Of a DNA stretch of 64,000 nt, positions 1 through 15,300 are shown in pieces (position 1 is the first letter of the stretch; each line of letters starts with the position of its first letter). A program made the position numbers and the translations under genes. The notes beneath the pieces are model-generated. The model made no database searches, was not told the DNA's origin, and saw nothing but the letters and a program-made list of their open reading frames with translations. Origin of the DNA: Brachyhypopomus gauderio (taxonomy: Eukaryota > Chordata > Actinopteri > Gymnotiformes > Hypopomidae). Location: contig NC_135222.1 in the NCBI RefSeq assembly GCF_052324685.1, forward strand, positions 17,132,373 to 17,196,372, read 5' to 3'.

Positions 1-799
1 AAATCTATTTCTTGATTTTTTAAAATCTGATTGGTATGTGGAACTGTTGCTGTTGAAGACAGTGGTTTATGTGGAAGTGAAGGTTGAGACTCTTCATATG
101 GTAAACTCATCACTTTATAGTGATGGTGTAATCTCAGGAAGATGTCTCAGAGATCACAGTTTGGGACTTTGAGCTTTCTTTTCTTTTCCCTTTAAGATGT
201 CATTAAAACTTCACAAAGTGCACACACACACATACATCAGTCCAGCTGTCTATAATTTCCTTTGGATTGTTGCTTAGGGGTGACACTGCTTGTGTGTCTG
301 TTATTTTAGTGATACTGATGCTACAACTTTTAACTTCAAGTAAGCGTCTAGGTCTATTTAGAATTCTCCTTGATGCCTCAGCTTGAATTACTAAAAGGAG
401 ATTCTGAGTCAAAACACACTTCTTACTATCATTAGCTTGATCAGTCATGTTTAACTCATGACCACCGATGTTCCTGGAGTCTGTGTGGTCAGGTGTTGAC
501 GTACGCTGGAAGTTGTGGTGTTGCCCTGCAGTGGAAGCCCCTGTCTGATTCATCCGTGCTCGGTACACCACCACACACTGGAAAACACTTTGGGCTCAGC
601 AAAGCAAGGCTGCTTAAGAGAGTGCTAAATGTACTCCAGATATACTGCTCCGAATGAGCAGACAGCAGTGTGGAGGCGTCCGTGTGACACATGGCAGAAG
701 ATCACAGGAGATGATGAGTTTAATGCTTATTTATATGTTGGAGACAGAAATAGACATTTGCAATATTACGTTTCATCTTATTCTCTCCTTCTTTTACAG
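1..799 (+). other. anos1 intron 1 (3' part)
   Basis: Unique AT-rich sequence. I looked for anos1 exon 1 (signal peptide plus start of the Cys-rich domain) and did not find it, so it should lie upstream of the window. Confidence 0.6.
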
Positions 800-2974
800 A
801 GTGATGAAGTTCTGGTCTGGTGTGAAAATCACAGGAGATGTTCTCAGGTGAGATCTTTCATGTTCAAAGTGATCCCTATTGACTGTTGTGGTTTCAACAC
901 AGGAGATGTCATCTACTGGCTCTGTACATCTCCATACAGCTCAACTCCATATAGCTCTGTACAGCTCCGTGTGGCTCCGTGTTGCTTCATACGGCTCCAT
1001 ATAGCTCTGTAAAGCTCCGTAAAGCTCCAGTCAGTTCTAGACAACTGAAAGTTCAGTTTCAGCTTTTCATGAGGAAAGGGTTAAAGTTCATGTAGGTATC
1101 TAAGGGCCCAAGGACGATGGTTACTGTACAGTAGTTTCCCACATATCAAGGATTAGCATTAACAGTCTTGCAAGCAAATTTACCTTCTTTTCAGCTCGTG
1201 AGTTTATTGATTGTGTAGATTCGTTTAATCGTTTATTTTCCTCAGATGCCAACATTTATAGATAGGATTGTTTTCTCAGTCAGTTCCCCATTTCACTCCA
1301 GATCATTTCTCCTGTGTTGAGTGCTCTGTTGTATGGGGCGATGGTGTGACACGTTCATGTGCTATGCCAAAGCCTGGTTGTTTTTTATAAGTGAGTGTCT
1401 CAAAAAGCAAAAACAATAAAATGCGGAGGCGGGAATTGTCGGGAATTGTTCGTGCACCACTCTGCTCCACCCCAGAATTCCACTAGAAGGTGTTTTTGAA
1501 ACTTTAAAAAACAAGCTTTCCTTGAGCTGAACTTAGGCTGGTGAAGGCTCGCTCGTTCTGTAGCTGGAGGAGCTGATGCCTGGACTTTCTCCCTGGACCA
1601 TGACTTCGGTAAACAACGCGTGCTGCTTCCTTCACTCTAATGTGTGAGCAAAACCACCCGGTGGGATAACATTCAGATCAGGTTCCTTAACGCATCAGGC
1701 AGACCATGCTGGTTGACTCACGTCTGCAGAGTGAAATGACATGCAGCACTAATTGCACTGAAATAAGCCAGTAAACACGGACAGGTCATTAATAGTGACT
1801 GCCTGAGCCAGATGGCATTCGCTCCACAGTTTACTCCCTGAGGGAGCACATGAAAATGTGCCTGAGAAAGGTACGGCTGCCCCTGTGAATGCTATATTTC
1901 TCACTCCAAGCATTTGAGCTGTTCTCACTCCAAGCATTTGAGCTGTTCTAATTGCTTTCAGATGGAGGTGATTCTCCCACAGTACCTAATAATAGGTAAA
2001 GTAAATGTTGTGCTTCTTATGAAAATAACGAGAGGCATTTCACATCCTGGGCTGTGAGGTTCTCATAAAGATCCCATGAAATGCCCCAGTTTTTTCACCC
2101 CTAACCCATTCCTGGACACCACTATTGTTTTAAACATTGATTTTCCCCACAGTGTTCATTCACGGCCTGGTTTTAATGGACGTTTCATGCCTTCCCTCTT
2201 TAAGCTGCGTGTTAGACGCGTTTGGAGCTCTGGTGTCCAGCGTGTCCTGGCTCTCGGCCCCTTTTAGCTTTGGCACTGATACACTTCCCACTTCATGTGT
2301 AGACCTGATTTAACCTGTACAGCAGCCCTTCTGTTTGAGAGCCTGCTGTTTTAAGAACGAGCCCAGAGACAGCTGAAGAGCTCACACACAACCCAGATCC
2401 CTTCTTTAACCTGGCCCCAGGCATGTGGACAGAGAGGCATGTACCCCCCACTCTCCAATCGGCAGGTGAGCCCTGAGTAGGTGACCCATGGTTTGGCCAG
2501 CGAGCTGAATCGGCGGGGGCGGTGGACGGGTCACTCCTTGTGTGGTCATCTCTCTGGGGTCTCAGCCCAGCTCAGTGTGGTGTCAGTCGTCCTCTAACCC
2601 CACTGGGGCTGTCAGGACATCTGTGGACCTCTGTTGACCCAGCAATCTTCCACTTTTATGGTTGGGTTTTGCCCAAGAGGAGCTTTGTTCATTTAGGCTA
2701 AAGGTTTTCTCAAAAGGTCTCTCAGTTTGACTTTGTAATTATCTGGACTATTGGCTAGGTCACCAACCTTGAAACTGTGAAGTAAAACGTTATCCACGCT
2801 CAGAATGAGTCTACCATTTACCTTTTACAAGCCCTCAGACATATCTCATGTCAACATGCTCTGTTACTGAACAGGAAAGAGTCTACCTCTGTCTCAGTGT
2901 CTCAAAAATACCTTTGGTGGCTTGTTTGCAGTGTCTTGTGTGTGGCCTACAGACACCTGATCTAAGTAAAAATC

Positions 2975-3027
<53 letters not shown>

Positions 3028-3034
3028 GACACAG

Positions 3035-3095
<61 letters not shown>

Positions 3096-6000
3096 CACAC
3101 ACACATGTCCTATGCAACAGTGAATGTCTTGCAGACCTCCAGAACACCCAAGCTGTTCCCACAGTAGACAGGCATGAATTGTTTTCATCTGCTAACTGCT
3201 GGTCTGAAGGGCAGTGAGCACTGGGAGCACTGGGAGCACTGGGACTTTTCCACGTCACTTGGTGCCCCATGTGACACCTTAATGACCAGGTTGTCCCACA
3301 TTAGTTTGGGAGTTGCATCTTACCCGTAAAGGTATTTACAGAGTGGTCCACATTCCCTGGACAGTTCTGGATGCTTCCTGCTTTGAATGAAAGATGTTCC
3401 ACACATGTTTCTTGTCATGGAGAATTTAACTATCTTGTAAATCAGAGCCTTCAAGCCGTTATGCTTTTCAGGTAAAATGAATATGGTTAAGACCCAAAAA
3501 GGCGCCAGATCCTCACATGGTCAAATGTGAGCTAGTGGATTTCTTTTGTCCAAGTGAAACCTGACATGGGTACACTGGTGAAGCACAGAACAAGCAGATT
3601 ACCATGATGTGCTTGTTTGCTTCAGTGAAGTTTGGCTGGTGTTAATAATTAGAATTTTAAAGGGAGATTAATCAAGAGTGTTATTAGGAAATTATTATGC
3701 CCCCTCTTCAACTCTTCAGCTCTGGATTACAAAACAGCTTACAAACCTTTAATGTTTTGAGTTATGAATGATGTAAACTGTAAATATATTGTGCCTGGAG
3801 AATCCATATTTTTGTATTTTGGATAAAGTCTATTTCAGGATGTTTCCATCGCTGGCTTGGCTGGATTTCTAGTACATTGTTTGTATAACTGAACTACAAC
3901 AGAATCTCTCACCAGACTGGGCAGTACTGTGCGCTACTGTTGCACTTTTTCTTGAAGAATTGTACATTTCTTCCACCCTACTTTGAATGTCTTATTTGCA
4001 TTTTAATGTGGTTATAAATCTTGACCAACATTTGAAACCTAAATTCATGTGGTCGGTTTGTTCAGAGGTCCCTATAACAAAAGACACGAGACAGTCCTCA
4101 GATGGCCTTGTCTGTCTGATGCATGCATCTCAGTTCAGGAATCTGAAATCGTAGATTTTATAACTATAATCAAAGGTCTGTATTGCTCCTCATACATTCT
4201 TATTTAAAATATACATATAATTGTATATAGCTTTACTTTGTATATATTACACAGCCCAAGTCATGCTCGAAGGTACGAGTCTCTTGTGATTCAGTGGGCT
4301 GACTTGTGTACTATACCTAGTCTGATCCCATACAGCTCTGTGGTGGTAACATCACATGTAGTCCAGATAATCTCATCTGTGACCCTGTTTGAATAAACCG
4401 TGGTGGTGTTTCTGGTTATGCTGGTATTAGATCAGTCTAGGAATGGGATAGCAACCACCAATCAGTACATCAGTACATCCACCTCCCCCACCTGAATGGT
4501 GCAGTGTTAGAACAAGCTGAGTGGTCTGCTGTTAACATACAGCACATGGTGTCAGGATCTGCAAAAAACCTGTGCTGGACATTTTGTGGTCTGGAGGTAA
4601 CTGTAAGGGGTTTAGTGCAGTGCTACGGTCACGGTTTTGTTTAAATTAATTGTTAGACTTTGTCTTGGATTTAGGAATTTAGACAGGCATCAGCGGATTT
4701 GTCTGCATGTAAGGTATCAGCAGATGGCTTACAGAGACTGTTTCTCCAGCGTCTGCTGGAGTCTGGTGCTGCTGATCAGACCGGATTACAGCGTGCGTCC
4801 CCCTACAACGTAAACAAAAGCGAAGGGCGAATAAATAAACCCCGCTGAGTGTTGTGGAGGGGTTCACGGGCAGGTCAAACTGCTGTTCTACATGTGCCAC
4901 TGATTTGGAAACCAGCTAGAGATACATCAGCTGACTTAAGAACAAACAGGTTAGCACTGCTACAGATTAACGCTTCTAGAAACTAACATTCTACAGATTA
5001 ACACTTCTACAAACTAACATTCTACAGATTAACACTTCTACAAACTAACACTTCTACAGATTAACACTTCTACAGATTAGTGCTTCTACAGCTTAGTACA
5101 TCTGCAGCATTACTTATTACCATTTGATGATTTAAATGCTGAAGGCTGCTGCACTAGTGTTTTACAGTGATAGAGGCTCTTTGGACTGAACTGTGTGATG
5201 GGCCAGACGGGCTTTGTGAAGCAGCTGTAGTTCTTTGAGGAGTAAAACACTGGAGCAGATCCAGAGGCTGCAAATAATTAAAATGATAAAAGGTGCTGTG
5301 GCATTTTCACAGTGGATGCTGTCAACTCACGGCAAGGTGAACCTGTCAGGAGCCAGTAGTGACCATGTGTGTGAAAGTGAGCGTGGAAGAGGTGGAGACA
5401 GACAAGCGTTTGGCGTTGAGACCTGGTCTGTCTCTGTGTGGCGCTGAGAAGACCTGGGCTGCCTCTGATGCTTTGTTCATCTGCTGACTGTCTGTTTTAC
5501 AGTGGGCTTTCATCTTTGTGAGGGGTTTTCCATATCGCTGGTAATGTCTTCCAGCCCTAGATCTGTGCTGTGTTTTAGGCTAAGCTATAGGTTCACATTC
5601 CTTCACTGGGTAACATGGACAATGGTAGAAAGTTAGGGGCTAGAAGCAGAAGGTTTATGATTGCAACTGCCACCATATAGATGTCTGAAACCAAGACTGA
5701 AAGCCATGAACTTCCTCATCCATCATGGTTGAGGGCTACTGTCCAGAGAGGCCCGTCTTAAACAGTAACACATTTATGACCCTCAGAGGTCATGCCAGTA
5801 TTCGCTTCCGGGGGAACTCACCAGTGTGTGTCTGTGTGTGTGTTACACTCGTGCTAGTTGAAACATCACCACAGATTCTGAGCATTAAATGATCTATGGG
5901 CTCCCTGCAGTGTTTCTTCGTTTCAGTTTCATGCTAGCATGTGAACGCACCTGGTGCGTCTTACGGGGGAGACGTCAGAGCAGGGCGCTGTATCACTTGC

Positions 6001-7696
6001 TCTGATTTATAGGCTGGCACCTGAGCTGAAGTCCACAATCTCAGGAAAATGTTACCCACTGTGGGAGCAGTCAAGGAGCAGATCAAAGCTAGAGACAGCC
6101 GAGCGACCCGAGACAAGGCTCTGAGGAGTCACACGTGCACTGCGCCCCACAGTCTCAATCCACCCAGTCAGCTAAGAAAGGACTTCATGTTCCCAAAGAC
6201 GGGACACGATTCCTGTTTCCAAAACAAGGGTGTGATTTTCTGGAATTTTGAACAGATGCTCCATGGTCCAGCTTTCACTCAGGAATCTCAGCAGAATTGC
6301 GAGGTCCTGCCCTGAAGAGGAGAAGAGAGGGAGAAGAAGGAGAAGGATTGAGAAGAAGGAGAAGAGAGGGAGAAGAAGGAGAAGGATTGAGAAGAAGGAG
6401 AAGAGAGTGAGAAGAAGGAGAAGGATTGAGAAGAAGGAGAAGAGAGTGAGAAGAAGGAGAAGGATTGAGAAGAAGGAGAAGAGAGTGAGACTGGTGGATT
6501 GTGGGGGACTAGAAGGCTTATGGTAGCAACACTAGTCTGTTTGACACTAACATTCAGTTATGTTCCTGACTGACCTTCACCGGGGCTGGAAGTGGGGCCT
6601 GGACTTTGTTATTAGTTGGTGCCACACTGGAAAGTCTTAAGGGAGAGTGCCGTGGGTGTGTTACTACATTTAGATGTAGTCAATAAAACGTCTAGACTTG
6701 TAACTTTTGCAGAGAAAAAATAGCAAATGCAATTCAAATTTCCTTTTAATTCAATTAAATTATTTGCAAAATTATATTTTCCTCCCAAATGTGATCAGCC
6801 TTTTGAAACTTCACAAAAGACCTTTTCCACATACTACACAACACACGCTGGTTACTGCAGTTTAATCTGGACCTCTTCCTCTGCGCTAAGATGTCTGCGT
6901 TTTCTCTCTGTCATTGATGATTAAGTGGCTTTCAGCAGGCACAAAAGATCCCACTACAGCAGTCTGTCAGAAGCCAGTCAGCACAGCCTGACAAGGGCAA
7001 AGAGTCAGCTTTGTTCTGAACTTGAACACGTCTGAACTCCTCTGGACAGGGAGAGCGTGACTGGGACCAGCAGAGCAAACAGCTCCCGTCCCTGTGGGGA
7101 GTGTGGGAAGGGCTTCACGTAAACACACAGGTTAAACGCTACACCCAACGATAACTCTTAGACTTCACCATGGAAATTGAATGTCACAAACATCATCCAC
7201 TGCATGATAAGTTGCATTGGACAGTGTAATTATGAGGTTTAAACATGTAATGTAACATCATTTCTTATACAGGATCACTAAAATAGCAGTGAATGTGTAT
7301 AGTACTAACAGAATTTGTTTGGGCTGTGGTTAAACTCCACATTCTCATTTCTCTACTTCTGTGATTGGTATGGTATCCATCAACATATGGTGGGTTCCTG
7401 TTCTAGAGAAATTAGCCACTGATAACCTTGTTCAGAGGTGGATTATGCACCACATATCTGTCTGGAGTGATGGATGTGGGGGTTGTGCAGTTGAGGAGTG
7501 TGTGATGGAGTCCAGGTCTCCTGTACTAGTCTTTGTTTTGCCACCCGCCTCCCAACCCCTGTGCAGACCCTCAGAGGAGCGTGTGGTCACCTTGATGGCT
7601 TACAGGCATCGTGTGTTTGGAGTGTGTAGTGTGTTATTGGAGAGGGGGTAGTGGTTTCTGTGGTGAGGTGTGGGATGTGAAGGTGATCTAGGGGGA

Positions 7697-7754
<58 letters not shown>

Positions 7755-7758
7755 GCAT

Positions 7759-7850
<92 letters not shown>

Positions 7851-9266
7851 CCGCACACACTTGCCCACAAACATGTATGTTCACTCATTTATTCACACAC
7901 TTCATTGTAGGGGGCTGAGTCCCCACAGAAAAATAATGCTTTTGTCTTTGTAAGCATGAAAAAGGTTCTGGTTTCAACCTCAGAATGCCACAAAAAGAAC
8001 AATTAACACTTCACAGATCCATGAGAACACCCTTCAAATGGTGAAAACTGGGAAACGTCTTCGTCAGAAAATTATGCTCACAATGAACTTGTGGCATTCT
8101 TCCACTTGTTTTCACACCTCCTCTTTCACAGCATGACACGGCTCGGCATGGCAGATTACTCGAATTTACACCTTTGTTGTGGTGAATCTTGTGGTGAGGC
8201 GTGACACCTTTGCCAGAACGCTGGTCTACACAGGTTCCAGCCCAGTGAAAGCCATCTCTTCTTGAGGGGAGAATAGATGGTGGCAGACGTCGGAATAATC
8301 CATCAGATAACCCACACCAGATGTCTTAATGCTGAGCAGTAGGGAGTGGAGCAGACAGGAGTGAGTGTGTGCTGGCGTGAGGAAGCGTGGGCTTGGCTCT
8401 CTGGGAGAGGACTGCTGTGATGGATTAGAGGGGACTGAAGAAGGGACGACTAGTGCCTTACAAAGGAGAAATCACAGGAGAGCAGAGACTAAACACATTT
8501 CCCACACACGCCCTTTACTGCGAGTGACACTCAGATCTGCCATGTAAAGCCTGATGATTTTCTAATATGTATCAGACAACACGACAGCAATGGTTTCTGG
8601 GACATTCACTGTTAGTCCAGGAGGGCAGGCAGTTTCATTATGCAGTGATCAGTGTAATGGTATAAAAAAAAAGTATAAAGATTGATTTATAATGCATGAC
8701 ATGGTTTCTCAGGTTGATATAGCATGTAAATTTTGGTATATTAGAACAGTGCAGCTTAAACCAGTAATTCAGGATACTGTGTTTAATAATTTATAAATAA
8801 TTTATATAATTAACCAGCTGTATAGTGTACAGTCACACCATCTCCTGGCTCATACTGTGTTGTAACAGGGTGTGGCATGTTCAGCTTTGGCCTGTACTCT
8901 GTGGCTGGGGCAGTTTGAAGGGTTGTGTGCCGTGCTCAGCTCTGTTTGTTTGTCTGCAGTGTCTACAACCATGCAAGGAATTATGGGAATCAAGAAGAGT
9001 CCTGTCTCATAAGTTCTGCGAGGTAAGTTTTTCCACATTCAAGTCTTCTTATGATCACTGGTTTGTCTGGGTGATTTGGGATGGTTAAAATAGTTAAAAG
9101 AAGAATATCTTGCTTAATTTATCTAGAAGACAAACTCTCATCAGTGGGAGATGATGAAGAATAACTGAAGCCATACTCTCATGCTCTGTGATCTAAAAGT
9201 GTGTGTGTGTGTGTGTGTGTGCGTGTGTGTGTGTTTGTGTGTGTGTGCATGTGTGTGTGTGCGTGC

Positions 9267-9313
<47 letters not shown>

Positions 9314-12300
9314 TTTTGTTGGTGTAAGAGAGAGAGAAGAAAATGGCCATCTGAATTTCACTTGTATTGATCTCCTTCTAACCCTACTCTAACCCAAACC
9401 CTACCCTAACCCTAACCTCTAATGTGATCACATAATCCTTTAATGATGCCTGTAGAACACTATGGTATTTATAGAAGAAAGTGTGTTCTTGATGAGTATT
9501 TGAAAAAGCTTAAATTAAATGGTTAAATTCAAACCTTTGTTTCTAACAGAAAATATCATGATTTTGGATCCAAGGGTCATTATCCCCATGAAGCTACTCA
9601 GTGTAAAATGTCAGTGTAGAGGCCATAAATGAGATCTCATGAGTCCTGTGGTGTTACGTTTTAGGCTGAAGTTTTAAACACAAGTAACAAGGTCCTTTGT
9701 TGTTTCCCAACTCTGATTCACATAATGGAAGAAACGTGTGCCGTGCGTCAACCCAGAGAAGTGTTAACGTGTTTGCTAATTCTTGGAGATGTTTTGCAAA
9801 TGGAGTTTCCAGAGAGCGTCAACCTGGACCCCTCCAGCAACATGGGACCTCAGAGCACAAAATGGGTGTCTGAATTTAGTGACTTAAAGCAACACAGTGC
9901 CAGCACCGACAGTAGCGCAAGATGTTACGTGGAGCTCACAGTGGAGCTCTGTCTTAGGAACGTGTGAGACATTACAAGCTGACAGTTGGGCTCTGTCTCA
10001 GGAACGTGTGAGACATTACAAGCTCACAGTGGAGTTCTGTCTCAGGAACATGTGAGACATAACAAGCTGACAGTGGAGCTCAATCTCAGTAGCATGTGAG
10101 ACATTACAGTGTCTTAGCAGATCTGACCCAGGAGTGTGTGAGACGTTCTGAGTTTACAGCAGAGCCCTGTGTCCCACAGAAACAGGGCAAGCTGCGACTG
10201 ACCCAGGAAACCTGGATGAGCAGCTGCTCCTAACCATTACATCTTCTGCTGTCTCTCTCCATCTCTACCTCCCCCCCCTCTCTCTTTCTTCTGGAAGAAA
10301 CACCACGAGTGTATAACCAGTGCGGAGTTCCTGCTGTCACTGCAGACGCTGAAGCAAGGTGACTGTCCGTCCCCTCACAGGGCCTCTGGGTTCGCAGCAG
10401 CCTGTGTGGAGAGCTGCCGCTCGGACCAGGACTGCTCTGGCTCCAGGAAGTGCTGCTCCAACAGCTGTGGCCACACCTGTCAAGCTCCCACTAACCTCTA
10501 CAAAGGTATGACAGGCCACCTGGAGGCTGGATGACTGGGGTTCACCTGAGCAGGTATAAAACCTTCTCAGGAGCAGTTCCTGCTGTGCCTAGTCTCTGTA
10601 GTACTGCTATTGTAGTTTCTCCAACAATATTTAATTGTTTTAACTCTCAGGAACATTTTCTAGCAAATTTGAATATTTTGATGTAGCAATTTGTCCTTGA
10701 AATAAATTTATTCTTAAGGCTTCTAAGATCACACTAAACCAACATTTGGGTTTGCTGGTATTTGCTGGAGAACAGTAGTCAGTATGCTGTGGGCTTTAAT
10801 GAGATGTTTTACTGTTCTACAGTAACTTTGTTATTGACACGATTTACTATCACACATTCAACAGTTTTTCCTGTGTTGAATAAATGTGACATCCTTCATT
10901 TAGCAGTATGTTTAGCGGTGACTTTAGAAGTGTGTTCAGCAGTGTATTCAGCAGTGTGTTTTTTCCTGGTGTTCCCAGGTGTCCCACTGAAGCCGAAGAA
11001 AGACCTGACCTTTCTGGAGGATGTTCACGGGCATGTGGAGGTGTCCTGGATGTCCAAGTTCAATGTGTCCATGGAGGCGGTGCTCTATCTGCTGCAGAGG
11101 AGATGGAACGATGGCATTCACCCCAGTGAAGACCACGCCTCACCCTGGCAGACTGTGCTCATGGTACGTGTACAGCATCACTGAGCAGGGCCACGTTTCC
11201 CAAAACGCTTCACAATCCCGTCTCACTGGATCAGGACGGGAGCTTTCTCTCCTGAGGGGCGGCTCGCTTGTCTTGGCCCACTGACATGCGGCTCAGGTGT
11301 TCTGTTTTTCCGCATGCTTGGATAAACATTTCACTGAGTTTGTGGTTGTGCTAATGGAAAAGCTTGTAAATAGTCCCACTGAGACAGGCGTGGCTTTGAG
11401 GGAGTACATTCTTAAGCTGAATTAGTGTGTGTGAGCGGACTTCAACGGTCCAAAACATTACACTCAGACATCACATCAAAACATTACACTCAGACATCAC
11501 ATCAAAACATTACATTCAGACGTCAAATCAAAACGTTACGCTCACACGTTACGCTCACTGTGACCACTTTTTCTAAACCACATGTCCTGTCCTTGAATGG
11601 ACACCCTACATCTGAAAAGACTCTTGGCAGACACTCATCATCAACAAGAATAACAATAATAACAATAAGTCACATCACATCATCAATAACAACAAGTGAA
11701 TCACATCCACTGGCAGACAGACCATGGTGACCATAGTGATATATGTGTTTAACGAGGGATTTTTCATCATTCTAAGTGTAGCTCATTTATCTACTACTCT
11801 GGTCTGCCATGTATTTTGCACAGGAAAAGCTCAGCAGGCCATTCATGGTTAGTATGGACAAAACATACTAGACTAGAGATGATGTTAATGGAGTAGAAAC
11901 AAGACAACTCCTCATACTCCTCTATGCTGTTATAGTAATCACTATATGTGTTATTTTCATCTCTACTGTTATAATGATCTCTATTGTATTTGGTGCACTC
12001 ATGTCTACTGTCATTGTTGTCTCTACTAAATTTGTTATGCTGTTCTCAACTCTGGTAGAATCATCATCAGTGATGCAATTTCACCAAGAAAACACACATT
12101 TCAGCAAGGAAACCTATATTGGGGTTTTTTAGGTGAAAGATTGGAGATCTTTGTCCACAGACGTTTGAAAGCCTGATACATGCAGAGGTCCAGCTTCAAT
12201 CCTGAGGACCCTGTGGCTCTGCCCTGACGTTACGTCACAGCCAGTGCTCTGGGTCCGTACAGCTGCCTGGGTTCTGGCTCTGCCTGAGCTGGTCAAGCAC

Positions 12301-15300
12301 AGAGCCTGAATCTGTGCCTCACTGGGTTTGTGAAGTTCAAACGAACAGACCGGGAGGCTCCTAAAACAAACGGGCCATTGTTAGCTTAATGTTCTTTCAA
12401 CAGGAAGTATGGAGTAATGGATAGGAACACCTAAAGAGTGCTTGTCAGCAGACTGTATTAAATGATCTCTGCACAGGAGATCAACCTGTCAGTACAGATC
12501 CTCTTATCAGCAAGCAGCTGTAATAGAGTGCTTTCATCTGATTTGTCTTAATTAAATCCGCTGCGGTGTCTCTGTCACCAGACCATGGAGGAACGGGCGG
12601 TGTTGAAGGACATGCGTCCCCATCGCTGGTACCAGTTTCGGGTCAGCGCCGTCAACAGCCAGGGCTCCCGGGGCTTCACCACGCCCGGCAAGCACTTTGT
12701 CTCCACCAGAGGTAAACTGCTACCATTTTTAATAAATCCCAGGGCGGGCAACGCTATTTTGCAGGTTGTTCTGTGGTCTATGGTGCTTTAGTGCAGATAA
12801 GCAAATCTGCTGTGGTCAGGTCTTCGTGATGCGGTGCTGGCTCAGTGCTGAATGAGACAAGCTTTGGGAGAATGTAAATCCTTACAGCAATGTGGAATTT
12901 GCAAGTCACCCATCTGTGTGGAGATGCTCAGCCTCAAACCAAAGGAATCCACATCAGTACAACCTGAACATCAACACAACCTGAACATCAGCACAACCTG
13001 AACATCAGTACAACCTGAACATCAACACAACCTGAACATCAACACAACCTGAACATCAGTACAACCTGAACATCAACACAACCTGAACATCAGCACAACC
13101 TGAACATCAACACAACCTGAACATCAACACAACCTGAACATCAGTACAACTGAACATCAACACAACCTGAATATCAGCACAACCTGAACATCAACACAAC
13201 CTGAACATCAGTACAACCTGAACATTCTTCTCCAGTCAAATCTCACATGTGCAAAACTACAAACACACACCAGTTGGCCTCAAGTGTCAAACGTAAGAAT
13301 GAACGTTTTCACCTAAATGGCAGACAAACATGTATGAGGAGAAAAAGAGATGAGACAAAGTGAGAGAGAGAGAACAGAGAGAAAAGATCAAAATTGAGAA
13401 AGGGGGAGAAACAGAGAGAGGGGGCAGAGAATGAGAGAGGGGAGGCAGTGATAGAGGGAAAGAGAGAGGGAGAAAGGGGGAGGCAGTGAGAAGGAGAGAA
13501 AGCTCAGGATTATGGTTACCTTTTTGGGCTGTTTTTGAAAGCATTCCTAACTTTTACTAACCATAATTCATTTTATTAAATGTATATAACACTTTATGGC
13601 CTAGTTATGTTTCTGAAGGTTATGGCTCATGACCACAGGGAAGCATAAAATATGACATAGACTGAGACAACACTGAATACATTGCCAGTAATGACTGGAA
13701 TCAAATCTCTTCTCTTCTCATTTTAAAGATTACCACAGTTGCCGTGAGTGTGGGTTTCCTCAAGAGGACAGACTTTAAACAAACAGTTTGAAGAGCCATT
13801 TCCACCATGGGGCTCGCCTTTCCCATCCCTGGGGTCACAAAACATTCAGTATTCATCAGATTGCCGTGGGCCATATGAGTGCTGACCCTTACCAAAAAGA
13901 AGTTTATTCAAGTGTACTATGAGTATACTTATTTTGTACTAAAACTGAGGAAGTATACTTGAAGTTTACTTTTTATAAACTATATTTTAGATACTTAAGA
14001 AAAGTATACTGAAGTATACTTGGCTTATACTGAAAAGTATAAACAGAAGTCTAAAACTAAGTACATTCATAGTATAGTCTTAGAATAGTATACTGAAGTA
14101 TACTTGGCTTATACTGAAAAGTATAAACAGAAGTCTAAAACTAAGTACATTCATAGTTAGTCTTAGAATAGTATACTGAAGTATACTTGGCTTATACTGA
14201 AAAGTATAAACAGAAGTCTAAAACTAAGTACATTCATAGTTAGTCTTAGAATAGTATACTGAAGTATACTTGGCTTATACTGAAAAGTATAAACAGAAGT
14301 CTAAGACTAAGTACATTCATATTTATACTTGTACTTTACTTTTTACATCTTTTTGCCACAAAGTACTAATACTTACTATATCTTGCTCCAAGTGCATAAT
14401 AAGATCAAGTCATTGAGTCATGCTTAACTTTTAATTTATATATTAATAGTATAATTCTGGAGTTTAAAATGTTATGTTTATGTTAACATTTTTACAAGCA
14501 TATGCACAAGTTCTGCTTTACCTGTCACACTACAGCCCCTGACCCCTCCCCTTTGGGCGTGTGTTTATGTTGTCTATGTCTAGTCCTCTGTGGATCTTCA
14601 TGAGTTTGGTTGTGTCTGAGTGTGTTAATTGGTCTCACCTGTGGCTCGTTTCGTGATCATTATGTGGTTTGTCTATTTAATGTGTGTTCGCGCAGTGTCC
14701 GTCGTTGTCTAAAAGCTATGATTCAGTGGATGGGGAGAAGCTAATTCTGTCACTGGCCTACAGCGTCAGAATAATCTCAGCAAAAGGAACTGAATGGTCT
14801 TTCACTGTGAGACCGGGGTGGGGGCACATTAAACATCTCATCTCTCCTTCTCCCTCAGATCTGCATCTTCATCGGAGAGACGCTGCTGTTTTTGAATTGG
14901 GCGATAAGCTAGAGATATACTACGCGTTCGCGTACGCATCATGGCTGCTTCGCGTATCCTGCATCGGTTTGGCGCGTAGATCTTGCACGTCCTCCAAAAG
15001 TTAACGCGGCGTAGCGAACAAGGCTGGAAACATACTTGCTGTTTGCCCATGCGTTTGTGTAGACAACGTTCGAGTACGCGTCGCGTTAACTTTTGTAGGA
15101 CGTGCAAGACCTACGCGCCAAACCGACGCAGGACACGCGAAGCAGCCATGATGCGTACGCAAACGCGTAGTTAACAGCATGTATATCTCTAGCTTAAGTC
15201 TACACGTTTCTGTGTGCGTGTTTGGATGTTTATCGTGTCAATAAACTGAAAGTGACGTCAGTCAAGAGGGATTCTGTGTCTCATCCTTCACCACGACCCC

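Larger units (their letters stand above)
848..8959 (+). other. Large anos1 intron (8.1 kb)
   Basis: Mostly unique non-coding sequence. It holds the microsatellites at 2975 and 7699, the polypurine minisatellite at 6318, and a loose ACACTTCTACAGATTA tandem near 4950-5100. A GCTCCGTGTGGCTCC-type local repeat lies near 940-1030. No other gene is visible. Confidence 0.7.

Noticed and set aside
629..1012. 127-codon open frame containing an anos1 exon
   Set aside because: Only 800-847 within it is exon; the flanking translated sequence is intron that happens to be open.
6248..6526. Basic [13 protein letters not shown] repeat protein
   Set aside because: Frame of a 39-bp intronic polypurine minisatellite.
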